From: Desulfobacterales bacterium
GTDB lineage: Bacteria > Desulfobacterota > Desulfobacteria > Desulfobacterales > SURF-7
DNA: 33,627 bases
Direction of reading: 5' to 3'
NCBI GenBank assembly: GCA_028277765.1
Contig: JANQFQ010000099.1
Span: forward strand, 1-33,627
Shown here: piece after piece, positions 17,164 through 24,417 of the stretch
How the letters are laid out: the number at the start of each line of letters is the position of its first letter
Position numbering within the stretch: position 1 is the stretch's first letter
Position numbers and translations under genes: made by a program
The notes under the pieces: model-generated
What the model was told of the DNA's origin: nothing
Databases searched by the model: none
The model's input: the letters and a program-made list of their open reading frames with translations, nothing else

Positions 17164-17464
17164 ATGCTAGCTTGCTGGTCGTAACAAAGCGTAGATCCCG
17201 CTGTTGTTTAGCAAGGATAAGATAAGGACTGAGTAAACCTGGCAGAGGAGATCCCGCCCCTTCGCTCTCTTTTCTTAGCCTTTATCCAGCATCTAGTCTC
17301 TAGCATCAAAAATCTCATATCTAGCTTCAATCTTGTTTTTCATTTAGTTACCAGCCTCCAGAAACCAATATTCTATGCTAACATATACACCTACATCTTG
17401 TACTTTATTTCTCTTGACACACTATATCTTCTAATATAGATAAGAAAATTACAAACTCTATGGA
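17164..17464. promoter_or_regulatory. Intergenic region with R2 words and a TTGACA promoter
   Basis: R2 words occur at 17162-17170 (AGATGCTAG) and 17283-17308 (TATCCAGCATCTAG and CTCTAGCATC). A good promoter candidate lies at 17414-17442: TTGACA, a 17-base spacer and TAGATA (or TATAGA with 15). A CTATAT-CTTCTA-ATATAG inverted repeat at 17422-17439 overlaps the spacer and could be an operator. The first start codon downstream is for an 18-codon frame at 17460; the next, at 17465, opens the small ORF. Confidence 0.45.
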
Positions 17465-17701
17465 ATGGATCAATATCTGGCTTATGGATCTTATACTGGT
17501 ATGGTTTATAACTTGAGCAGGTATGAAATAAGAAATGAAGAGGACTTGGATGTAGGGGAAGATATCCTTGTCTTAATGTACGGCAATCTCTGGAAATTTA
17601 TGATGGACAGAATTGACCATCAATTTGACGGTCACATTTTTACTATCCATCATCAAGGTGAATCATTTAAGGTTTACCGCAAACTGACAGCCTCCATATA
17701 A
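17465..17701 (+). CDS. Small DUF5348-like hypothetical protein
   Basis: This 78-residue acidic protein contains GMVYNLSRYEI, then DLDVGEDILVLMYGNLWKF and ESFKVYRK. The layout (GRYE-like strand, a G-containing turn before a long beta strand, W, and a final V+R strand) resembles the small DUF5348 domain, whose function is unknown. A TTGACA-type promoter lies 25-50 bases upstream. The ribosome-binding site is poor and an alternative ATG in another frame lies five bases earlier. It is isolated between lysA and the NSS transporter. I rate it as likely but unproven. Confidence 0.45.
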   Translation: MDQYLAYGSYTGMVYNLSRYEIRNEEDLDVGEDILVLMYGNLWKFMMDRIDHQFDGHIFTIHHQGESFKVYRKLTASI

Positions 17702-17726
17702 CTCTGAATTTCTGCCGTCACAGTAA

Positions 17727-17858
17727 TTAGTCTTCGGGCTCTTTCCATGTGCACTCCTGTTGTCTGCTGCGGTACCATGCAATACCGATACACCAGGCAA
17801 GCCCGCCGTATAACAGCATAAAGCCTATTAGCCCCATGATAATTGCTTTGCCTTCCAT
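17727..17858 (-). CDS. MetS-like small subunit of NSS transporter (43 aa)
   Basis: This short frame starts at ATG 17858 after AGGGG at about seven bases, 41 nt downstream of the transporter stop on the same strand. It encodes MEGKAIIMGLIGFMLL, continuing as one hydrophobic helix through LAWCIGIAW, then a basic turn (YRSRQQE) and an acidic tail. This is the layout of the MetS family of small single-helix subunits found beside NSS transporters (MetP/MetS of Corynebacterium glutamicum is the characterised case). It probably assembles with the symporter in the inner membrane. The position, ribosome-binding site and helix together support it well for so short a gene. Confidence 0.75.
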   Translation of the reverse strand: MEGKAIIMGLIGFMLLYGGLAWCIGIAWYRSRQQECTWKEPED

Positions 17859-17899
17859 TGGTCAGCCCCTGTTGTCATCTTTTTTACGTCTGTTTCCCT

Positions 17900-19384
17900 T
17901 TACCTGTCTGACTCTGTTCGTATAATAGAAAGTCCAATTGAGCCTAGTGTTATCAGTAAAAGCGTGCCGCCGCCAATAATCAGAACAGCCTCCACAGGAT
18001 AGCCTTCATAGGGTGATTTAATCTCTTCTATAAACGATCTAACAACCGTATATATTAAAACTGCGGGTGTAAGAAACTTAATTATAAATTTAAATACCGG
18101 ACCGATTCTGATTTCAGCGTTTTTGTTTATTTCTTTGATAAAAGTATCTGCTCCCAGGATCCATCCCACAGCGATACATTCCATGATCGCCACAAATGTA
18201 ATTGAATAGCTCATTAGGAAATGATCGATAATGTCAAGCCAGTAAAGTCCGGCACTGGTTGTAAGAGGAAGTCCCATGATAAAGCTGATAACGGCAACAA
18301 TAGTTGTGGATTCAGATCTTGAAAGATCAAACTTATCACTCAAGGCCGCGCTGACAGTCTCAAGGAGACTAAATGCTGAATCAATTCCGAGCATAAGAAG
18401 CGTAATAAAAAACAGGATTCCAAAAAATTTTATCCACAAGGGAAGCTGCGCCAGAGCCGCCGGATATACAACAAATGCAAGGCCGGGCCCTGCCTTAGTA
18501 ACATCCTCAATATTTGAATTTGTGGCGACTGCGAAATAGCCGAGCACGCTGAACACCGCCAGACCGGCAAGGAAACTGAAACAGCAATTCCCAAATGACG
18601 TTATTGACGCTGTATTTGGGAGTTCTGTATCTCTGGGCATAAAAGAAGAGTAAGCTATCATGGTTCCGAAGCCAAGGGACAGGGAGAAAAATATCTGGCC
18701 GTATGCCGCAAGCCACACCTGGGGGTTCCTAAGCTGATCCCAGTCAGGAGACAGGTAATAATTGAGTCCGACTTCAGCGCCATTAAGCGTTAGTCCCCTC
18801 ACAAGAAGTATGAGTACAAGAATAACAGGAAGCGGTACGGTAAGAAGCAGAATCTTGCCAATATTTGAAAGGCCACTCTTAATAATGGCCCATATAATAA
18901 CCCAGCTGGCCAGAAGGCCAAAAAATAATGGCCAGTGTATACGCTCAAAATCCCAGGGCCCCTCTGATAGATGAAGTATATCATTATGAAAATGGTTCTT
19001 ACTGGTTGCGATATCCACAGTCCACTTACTAAGGTCGCCTATTTCGAACAAAAAATTCCATGTCCACCCAAGAATTATGCAATAGTATATATTAATAGCC
19101 ATGGCGCTCAAAATTGCAAACCATCCTATGAAACGGAGGGGCCGTTTTATAGCACCCAGGGCAATGTTTGCTGAACCCTGAGAACGTATACCAAGGCCGT
19201 ATTCGATAATCATCAGCGGTATGCCGGCTGTAAGAAGCGCGATAAAAAAAGGGATTAGAAAAGCCCCACCCCCATTCTGAGCCGCGATATAAGGAAACCG
19301 CCACATATTACCCAGCCCAATGGCTGAACCAATTGCTGCCATAATAAAAACAGACCGGTTTTTCCATCGTTCTCGTTCCTGCAT
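17900..19384 (-). CDS. Sodium-dependent transporter of the NSS (SNF/LeuT) family
   Basis: This 494-residue membrane protein has a LeuT fold with 11-12 predicted helices. TM1 has the hallmark GSAIGLGNMWRFPYIAAQNG, with the unwound Na+/substrate segment, followed by GGGAFLIPF. SLSLGFGTMIAYSSF marks TM6, and TM8 has GIDSAFSLLETVSAAL. It should import an amino acid or similar small molecule with Na+. The start at ATG 19384 follows AAAGGT. A 43-residue MetS-like subunit follows, which points to MetP-type transporters (methionine/alanine); the substrate cannot be fixed from sequence. A perfect 7-bp hairpin lies about 140 bases upstream. Confidence 0.92.
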   Translation of the reverse strand: MQERERWKNRSVFIMAAIGSAIGLGNMWRFPYIAAQNGGGAFLIPFFIALLTAGIPLMIIEYGLGIRSQGSANIALGAIKRPLRFIGWFAILSAMAINIYYCIILGWTWNFLFEIGDLSKWTVDIATSKNHFHNDILHLSEGPWDFERIHWPLFFGLLASWVIIWAIIKSGLSNIGKILLLTVPLPVILVLILLVRGLTLNGAEVGLNYYLSPDWDQLRNPQVWLAAYGQIFFSLSLGFGTMIAYSSFMPRDTELPNTASITSFGNCCFSFLAGLAVFSVLGYFAVATNSNIEDVTKAGPGLAFVVYPAALAQLPLWIKFFGILFFITLLMLGIDSAFSLLETVSAALSDKFDLSRSESTTIVAVISFIMGLPLTTSAGLYWLDIIDHFLMSYSITFVAIMECIAVGWILGADTFIKEINKNAEIRIGPVFKFIIKFLTPAVLIYTVVRSFIEEIKSPYEGYPVEAVLIIGGGTLLLITLGSIGLSIIRTESDR

Positions 19385-19520
19385 ATAAATACCTTTTGTC
19401 CTGAAAAATATTCTGGTATTATACCGGATTTGATCATTAAATATCTAAAAATAATCGTTTAACTTAATCCGTATAACACCTTTCTGCAAACAGAACAACA
19501 TTATTCATTAAATCAACAAA

Positions 19521-19539
19521 GGCGATCACAAAGATCGCC
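19521..19539. promoter_or_regulatory. Perfect 7-bp hairpin upstream of the NSS transporter
   Basis: GGCGATC-ACAAA-GATCGCC is an exact inverted repeat. Neither strand has a long T-run after it, so an intrinsic terminator is unlikely. An operator or a leader-RNA hairpin for the minus-strand transporter is possible. Confidence 0.4.
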
Positions 19540-19620
19540 CATACCAAATAATAATTTATGATTCGAATAAACAATAGGCACTCTCTCTATAGGATGATTG
19601 AACCTATGGGATGTAAAACC

Positions 19621-19642
19621 GTAGGGTGGGCTGTGCCCACCA
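19621..19642 (+). repeat. R3 single arm (GTAGGGTGGGC type)
   Basis: GTAGGGTGGGCTGTGCCCAC followed by CA is identical to the left arm at 15617-15638, but no opposing arm lies within the gap. It looks like a decayed or half element. Confidence 0.7.
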
Positions 19643-19830
19643 CATCTTCAGACAGGGCAACATTAAACGTTTTACCGGATCATATTATCCATTATGCTGA
19701 AGTTAAAATCTGCCGTAGCTTCTAAAAGTATTGAAAACAGCCAAAAAAAACCTTGCCACATCAGCAGTTAATATATTAGAAATCTGAATAGTAATTAACC
19801 CTTTTTATTTTTAGTTGGAGATTATCGTTC

Positions 19831-20670
19831 GTGAAAAAAATAGGTCTGGTCATAAAACCCGACGCAAAAGCACATGAAACCGCAGCTAAGTTTGAAAAAT
19901 GGCTGGAATCAAAAAAAACGGAGGTATTAAGGAATGAACTTTCCCATGAGGCACCTCCCCTTTCTGACTGCCCTGCAGATCTTTTCTGTGTCTTTGTACT
20001 TGGCGGTGATGGAACATTCCTTAGCGCAGCCCGCTGGATAGGCAACCTGGATATACCCCTGCTTGGCGTCAAATTCGGTGATGTCGGTTTTCTTGCTGAA
20101 TCCTCAGAGGAAAACCTCTTTCCCATTGCCGAGGCTATTTTAAAAAAAGACTTCAGCACGACACCGAGGATGCGGATTCAGGCAGAAGTGATAAGAAAAG
20201 GCAAAGAAGCTGCCCGTGAAACCATATTAAATGATGCGGTCATTAATAAGGGAGCCCTAGCGAGACTCGCTCATATCGACACCTATATAAACGGCAGCTT
20301 TCTCACTACATACAAGAGTGACGGACTTATTGTATCAACACCCACAGGGTCCACCGCGTACTCCCTGGCTGCTGGAGGTCCGATTATACACCCGGGAGTA
20401 CCGGGTATCATCATGACTCCCATTTGTCCCTTTACCCTTACGAACCGTCCATTGATTCTTCCTGATACAGTCAGTATAGAAATCCGCTTTGCGAAAAAAT
20501 CCTCTGATATCATGCTGACTTTTGACGGTCAAAAAGGGTTTGAGCTATATGATGATGATAAAATTATTATAAAAAAGAGCGCTCATCCCTTGAGGACGAT
20601 TAATGTGCCTGAGCAGCATTATTTTGATATTCTAAAGACCAAACTGAAATGGAGCGGCAGCCGGATTTGA
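19831..20670 (+). CDS. nadK: NAD kinase
   Basis: This 279-residue enzyme phosphorylates NAD+ to NADP+. GGDGT lies at residues 58-62, the general-base/NAD segment NDAVINKG at about 134, and [17 protein letters not shown] at about 169, with IIHPGVPGI and TFDGQKG in the C-terminal beta domain. The length is normal. The start is GTG 19831, preceded by TTGGAG at about ten bases, with no in-frame ATG nearby that would keep the first strand ([11 protein letters not shown]). It is the first gene of a likely operon with ptsN. A 32-codon open stretch continues in the same frame after its TGA. Confidence 0.93.
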   Translation: MKKIGLVIKPDAKAHETAAKFEKWLESKKTEVLRNELSHEAPPLSDCPADLFCVFVLGGDGTFLSAARWIGNLDIPLLGVKFGDVGFLAESSEENLFPIAEAILKKDFSTTPRMRIQAEVIRKGKEAARETILNDAVINKGALARLAHIDTYINGSFLTTYKSDGLIVSTPTGSTAYSLAAGGPIIHPGVPGIIMTPICPFTLTNRPLILPDTVSIEIRFAKKSSDIMLTFDGQKGFELYDDDKIIIKKSAHPLRTINVPEQHYFDILKTKLKWSGSRI

Positions 20671-20765
20671 TCTTATAATAAGGCAGGAAATCTTGCCCTT
20701 GAAATTTTGGGACAATTAAGCGATAAAAAGATAGGCTCTGTTAAACTGAACGTTACAGTAAAAAA

Positions 20766-21236
20766 ATGAAAATCAGTCAATATCTAAATCAGAAAAACAT
20801 TTTTCTGGACGCCAAACTCCCGGACAAGGAGGCTGTTCTCCGGTTTATTGCTGACGTCTGTGTTAAAAACAGCATCGTCAAAACCGCTGAACCCCTTTAT
20901 ATCGGGCTTGTTGAACGTGAGGGGACCATGAGTACTGGAGTGGGTAACGGAATCGCCTTACCTCACACAACGGTCACTGAACTTGAAGCCCCTGTTGTTA
21001 TCATTATAAAACCGGCAAAGCCAGTGAAGTTTGACACCCTTGATAACCGTCCTGTCGATATCATCCTGGGGCTGATATTTCCTGAAGACCAGAAGACATT
21101 GCACATAAGGCTCCTGGCTGCTGTTTCCAGACTGTGCAAAAATGCTGACTTTCTCAATGCTATGCGGAAGTCGGGCAGCCCCGTTGAACTTCATAAAAAG
21201 ATAAAAAAACTGGAAGAAGACATGGATTTCCACTGA
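20766..21236 (+). CDS. ptsN: PTS EIIA-Ntr-type phosphoryl acceptor
   Basis: This 156-residue protein contains the whole EIIA (PtsN/fructose-type) domain. MKISQYLNQKNIFLDAKL opens it. The phosphorylated His is H67 in GIALPHTTV, preceded by MSTGVGNG. LDNRPVDIILGLIFP and LRLLAAVSRLCKNADF complete the fold. EIIA-Ntr proteins receive phosphate from PtsP/NPr and regulate rather than transport; in E. coli they act on K+ uptake and stress responses. Here it precedes a PII-like protein and two cation/proton antiporters, which suits an ion-homeostasis role. Its ATG overlaps (ATGA) the TGA of an open stretch following nadK, hinting at translational coupling. Confidence 0.88.
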   Translation: MKISQYLNQKNIFLDAKLPDKEAVLRFIADVCVKNSIVKTAEPLYIGLVEREGTMSTGVGNGIALPHTTVTELEAPVVIIIKPAKPVKFDTLDNRPVDIILGLIFPEDQKTLHIRLLAAVSRLCKNADFLNAMRKSGSPVELHKKIKKLEEDMDFH

Positions 21237-21278
21237 TACGCATGGTTTTCTCCGTAGAATCAAATATGAGAATATAAG

Positions 21279-21617
21279 GTGAATCTTTTAACAGTCGTTT
21301 TAAATAATGAAGAACTTCTTGATGAACTGATAACAGGATGGCTTGAAATTGGTATCTCTGGAGCAACTGTTATCGAAAGCACAAGCGCGCTCCAACTCAT
21401 CAGCCATCATGTCCCCATCTTTGCCGGCTTCCGCAGCCTTACCAGCGGCGGCATGCGTCATAACAGAACCATTTTTACAGTAATAGAGGATACTGAGATC
21501 CTAGACCGCGCAATCCGTTTTCTTAAAAAACTCTGCAATGATACAGGAAAACCAAGCCAGGGTATATATCTGGTAACACCTGTTACCGACCTGGGACGTC
21601 TTGGGGAGGAAGGATAA
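21279..21617 (+). CDS. PII-like (GlnB-superfamily) small signalling protein
   Basis: The product has 112 residues. The fold signs are a first strand LLTVVLNN and a helix with LDELITGWLEIGISGATVIES, which parallels the first beta-alpha-beta of PII proteins. A variable loop (about 42-66) takes the place of the T-loop, and a second half reads FTVIEDTEILDRAIRFLKKL ahead of GIYLVTPV. It lacks the uridylylation Tyr motif of classical GlnB. The start is GTG 21279, with only a weak ribosome-binding site overlapping AAGGTG. It lies between ptsN and two antiporters, so a regulatory partner for one of them is plausible. I recognise the superfamily by pattern, not by a named family. Confidence 0.65.
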   Translation: MNLLTVVLNNEELLDELITGWLEIGISGATVIESTSALQLISHHVPIFAGFRSLTSGGMRHNRTIFTVIEDTEILDRAIRFLKKLCNDTGKPSQGIYLVTPVTDLGRLGEEG

Positions 21618-21621
21618 AAGA

Positions 21622-21787
21622 AAAGTGCCTTGTATAGTTAAAACAAAGTGCCTAAAGTTGTGGTCAGGTTAGGGAAAATTGCAAGTGCCTTATTAAGGAA
21701 TTCTACCAGATTATATAAAAAATGGCAGAGCGAAGCGATACCACAACTTCAGGCACTTTAGGCACTTTTAACTTAAGGCACTTTATA
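21622..21787. repeat. R4 inverted-repeat element, full copy
   Basis: AAAGTGCCTAAAGTTGTGG (21645-21663) and CCACAACTTCAGGCACTTT (21741-21759) form a 19-bp inverted repeat with one mismatch. Extra AGTGCCT or AGGCACTT words flank both arms, and GAGCGAAGCGATAC sits inside the right half. It fills the gap between the PII-like gene and the first antiporter. Confidence 0.75.
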
Positions 21788-21798
21788 AAACCTATCTC

Positions 21799-22992
21799 AT
21801 GAAAATATTTTTCGCGTTTCTTTTGATCATATTTCTCGCTTTCAGCGGTTACCACCTTTCTTTTCGAGGATTCCGCCTACCTCTTTTCGCGCGCAAGTTT
21901 TACCTTACAGGCACAGAATTTCTTTTCCTTGGCCTTCTCTTGGGGCCCGGCTTTCTTAATATCCTGGACCCTGAAACACTGATGGGGCTGGAACCGCTCG
22001 CTGCCCTTCTACTCGGTTGGATTGGCCTCCTGTTCGGGTGCCAGTTTGAGATAGCCAAGCTGAAGCGCTATCCCATGGAATTCTTTTCAGCAGCAGTACT
22101 TGAAAGCCTGTTTACAGTGGTATTGGTGTTTTGTGGTGTATACGCGGCGCTCCCTTTTTTTGCGGAAACAGGAGAAATGTTGAGGATCTCAGCTTCTGTC
22201 ACACTGGCGGCAGCCGCTGCCTGCACCGCGCAAACAGGTATTGTCCTTCTGGCACCGGGTACGGTTCGCCAAAACAAAAAGACAGTCACCCTTTTAAGGT
22301 ATATATCGAGCATCGACGGTTTAAGCGCGCTGCTGGTATTCATCGCGGCGTTTGTTATTCAGCCATCGTTTACATCAGGATTATGGAGCAGGGAAGTTGG
22401 ATGGGCTGCCCTGATAAGCACCGCAGCATGCTCTGGTCTCCTTATCCTGTGTCTTCTTTTTTTATCAAGAAGGCGTGATGAGAGCGATCTAATGCTTCTA
22501 ATACTCGGTATGGCGGTCTTCACAAGCGGCACAGCCCTTATCATCAATTACTCACCGCTTCTGGTAAATTTTCTTATCGGCTTCTGTCTGGTAAATTTTT
22601 CAAGGGACAAGGAACGGATCTTTAATATCCTTGTCAGCGTTGAAAAACCGGTTTACTTGCTCCTCCTGGTATTTCTCGGCGCAGGCCTGCATCTTGATTC
22701 ATTTTTGATCGTTTTTCTGGCATTGGGGTACTGGTTGTTCAGGTTTATAGGCAAGCTGGCAGGGGGGGTCATGGTTACCCTTCTCGGCCCCAGGCTGAAG
22801 GAACATCCCGGACTGCTGGGATGCGGTCTGCTTGAACAGGGAGGCCTTGCAATGGCAATATTGTTCGATTTCCAACAAAGGTATTCCTGCGAAACAGTCA
22901 GCCTTTTGATCAGCCTGGCAGTCCTGGGAATTATTTATAATGAGTTTATCAGTCCTCACATGTTGAAACAGCTACTACGCAGGGAAAAGTGA
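21799..22992 (+). CDS. Cation:proton antiporter (CPA2/KefB-like), first of pair
   Basis: This 397-residue, nearly all-hydrophobic protein has about 11-13 helices. The early segment TEFLFLGLLLGPGFLNILD and LLLGWIGLLFGCQFE match the first helices of the Na+/H+ exchanger (CPA) fold. A discontinuous helix reads AAACTAQTGIVLLAPG, and the ion-site helix carries RYISSIDGLSALLVF with a single Asp. There is no C-terminal TrkA-N (RCK) domain. It is probably an inner-membrane exchanger of K+ or Na+ for H+. Its stop overlaps the next gene start (GTGATGG), so the two are translationally coupled and may form a heteromer. Confidence 0.8.
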   Translation: MKIFFAFLLIIFLAFSGYHLSFRGFRLPLFARKFYLTGTEFLFLGLLLGPGFLNILDPETLMGLEPLAALLLGWIGLLFGCQFEIAKLKRYPMEFFSAAVLESLFTVVLVFCGVYAALPFFAETGEMLRISASVTLAAAAACTAQTGIVLLAPGTVRQNKKTVTLLRYISSIDGLSALLVFIAAFVIQPSFTSGLWSREVGWAALISTAACSGLLILCLLFLSRRRDESDLMLLILGMAVFTSGTALIINYSPLLVNFLIGFCLVNFSRDKERIFNILVSVEKPVYLLLLVFLGAGLHLDSFLIVFLALGYWLFRFIGKLAGGVMVTLLGPRLKEHPGLLGCGLLEQGGLAMAILFDFQQRYSCETVSLLISLAVLGIIYNEFISPHMLKQLLRREK

Positions 22993-24347
22993 TGGAAAAC
23001 AGGTATAAAATCATAAACAGCATTGCTGTAAATTTTCTGATCCTTGTTCTTTTAACGCTTTTTGCTCTGTGGATGAGAACGCTTGATATAAATTCAAGCT
23101 GGCAGAAAGCCGGGCTTGTGAACATGTCACTTGGATTTGTAATTCTGATCGCGTATGTCATTTCCAAAGAGGGGACCAGGATATATCTTCCCCTGATCAG
23201 TGGTTATATCTTCGCAGGCATCATCGCTGGCCCTTATGTCAGCGGCTTTCTAACAATTGATATGGTTGAAAGACTTAGGCTGATCGATGACCTGGCCCTA
23301 AGTTTTATCGCCCTTACAGCAGGAGGAGCACTCCGCCTCCAGAGTCTCAAAAGACGGAGAACTTCCATCTTGTCGAACATTACCCTACAAGTGGTGATCG
23401 TATTTTTTGCAGTGTTTCTTTTTGTCCGTATGTCCGGGAAATATTTCAGTATCACAGAGAACCTGCCGGCCGCTAAAATAGTGGTCTTCGCCATACTTCT
23501 GGGCACGATTGCCATAGCAAGATCACCTTCATCCGCTATTGCCATTATCAGTGAATGCCGTGCTGCAGGCGTTTTTGTTGAAACCGTACTCGGTGTTACC
23601 ATTACCATAGATGTTCTCATCATTATACTGTTCACCGTGGCTCTGACGGTTTCAAAAATTTTTTTATCCAGCAGCGGGATACTGGATGCCTCGGTATTTA
23701 TCATTCTTTTGGGTGAAATGGGATTCTCAATTCTTATCGGAGCAATTTTGGGAAAAGGAATATCGCTTTATATCAGTCGTATCAGGCATGACCTTCCATT
23801 GTTCCTGCTCTTTATAGCTTTTGGAGTTGCAAAAACGTCTTTCTGGTTGACCGGTTTCATGGAAGCCCACTTTAATATTTTCCTCCATCTGGAACCGCTT
23901 CTTATCTGCATGTCAGCCGGTTTTTTTGTTCAGAATTTCAGCAGGGAAGGTCCTTTTTTTATGGAAAGCCTGGAGCGTATGGCACTCCCGATATTTGTCC
24001 TGTTTTTCTCTTTGGCAGGGGCGTCCCTGAACATGACATCTCTTATAGCTTGCTGGCCGTTTGCCTTGTGCTTTGCAAGCGTACGTATGGCCGGTATTTT
24101 CTGCTCGACCTGGCTCGCCGGAACATTGAGCAGGGACAAGGCAATTCACCGGAAAACAGCCTGGATGGCATACATGACACAAGCCGGGGTTGCTATCGGA
24201 CTCGCCCAGCTGGCTGAACGGCAGTTCCCTGAAATCGGTGTCTATTTGACCACTGTCGTCCTTGCGGTAATCACAATAAACCAGATTGTAGGGCCGATAA
24301 TGTTTAAGGCAGCGCTGAATATTGTGGGAGAGACAGGGAAGCAGTAA
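22992..24347 (+). CDS. Cation:proton antiporter (CPA2-like), second of pair
   Basis: I prefer ATG 22992 (451 residues), with AGGG about seven bases upstream, over GTG 22989. Both overlap the preceding antiporter stop. It has about 12-13 helices: ISGYIFAGIIAGPYVSGF early, RSPSSAIAIISECR in the discontinuous helix, and GVTITIDVLIIILFTVAL with one Asp at the ion-site helix. The final helices include MTQAGVAIGLAQLA and the VITINQIVGP segment typical of KefB-like exchangers. There is no RCK domain. It is a paralogue of the preceding gene rather than a fragment, and the two probably work together in the inner membrane. The substrate ion is not decidable by eye. Confidence 0.82.
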   Translation: MENRYKIINSIAVNFLILVLLTLFALWMRTLDINSSWQKAGLVNMSLGFVILIAYVISKEGTRIYLPLISGYIFAGIIAGPYVSGFLTIDMVERLRLIDDLALSFIALTAGGALRLQSLKRRRTSILSNITLQVVIVFFAVFLFVRMSGKYFSITENLPAAKIVVFAILLGTIAIARSPSSAIAIISECRAAGVFVETVLGVTITIDVLIIILFTVALTVSKIFLSSSGILDASVFIILLGEMGFSILIGAILGKGISLYISRIRHDLPLFLLFIAFGVAKTSFWLTGFMEAHFNIFLHLEPLLICMSAGFFVQNFSREGPFFMESLERMALPIFVLFFSLAGASLNMTSLIACWPFALCFASVRMAGIFCSTWLAGTLSRDKAIHRKTAWMAYMTQAGVAIGLAQLAERQFPEIGVYLTTVVLAVITINQIVGPIMFKAALNIVGETGKQ

Positions 24348-24417
24348 AAAAAGTTAAGATTTTATTTTACAGGCAGCGTCAGATTTAATTGAAATTTTAT
24401 ATCTACTATCTAGTATC

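Larger units (their letters stand above)
19385..19830. other. Divergent intergenic region (NSS transporter / nadK) with hairpin and R3 arm
   Basis: No gene is seen in this 446-bp stretch. It holds a perfect hairpin at 19521-19539 and a lone R3 arm at 19621-19642. The nadK ribosome-binding site (TTGGAG) is at the right edge. Promoters for both divergent genes should lie here, but none is unambiguous. Confidence 0.5.

Noticed and set aside
17460..17516. 18-codon frame MEWINIWLMDLILVW and on
   Set aside because: Too short to support alone. It could be a leader peptide, but there is no ribosome-binding site.
23234..23704. Minus-strand frame of 156 codons
   Set aside because: Antisense to the second antiporter, where hydrophobic codons leave the opposite strand open.
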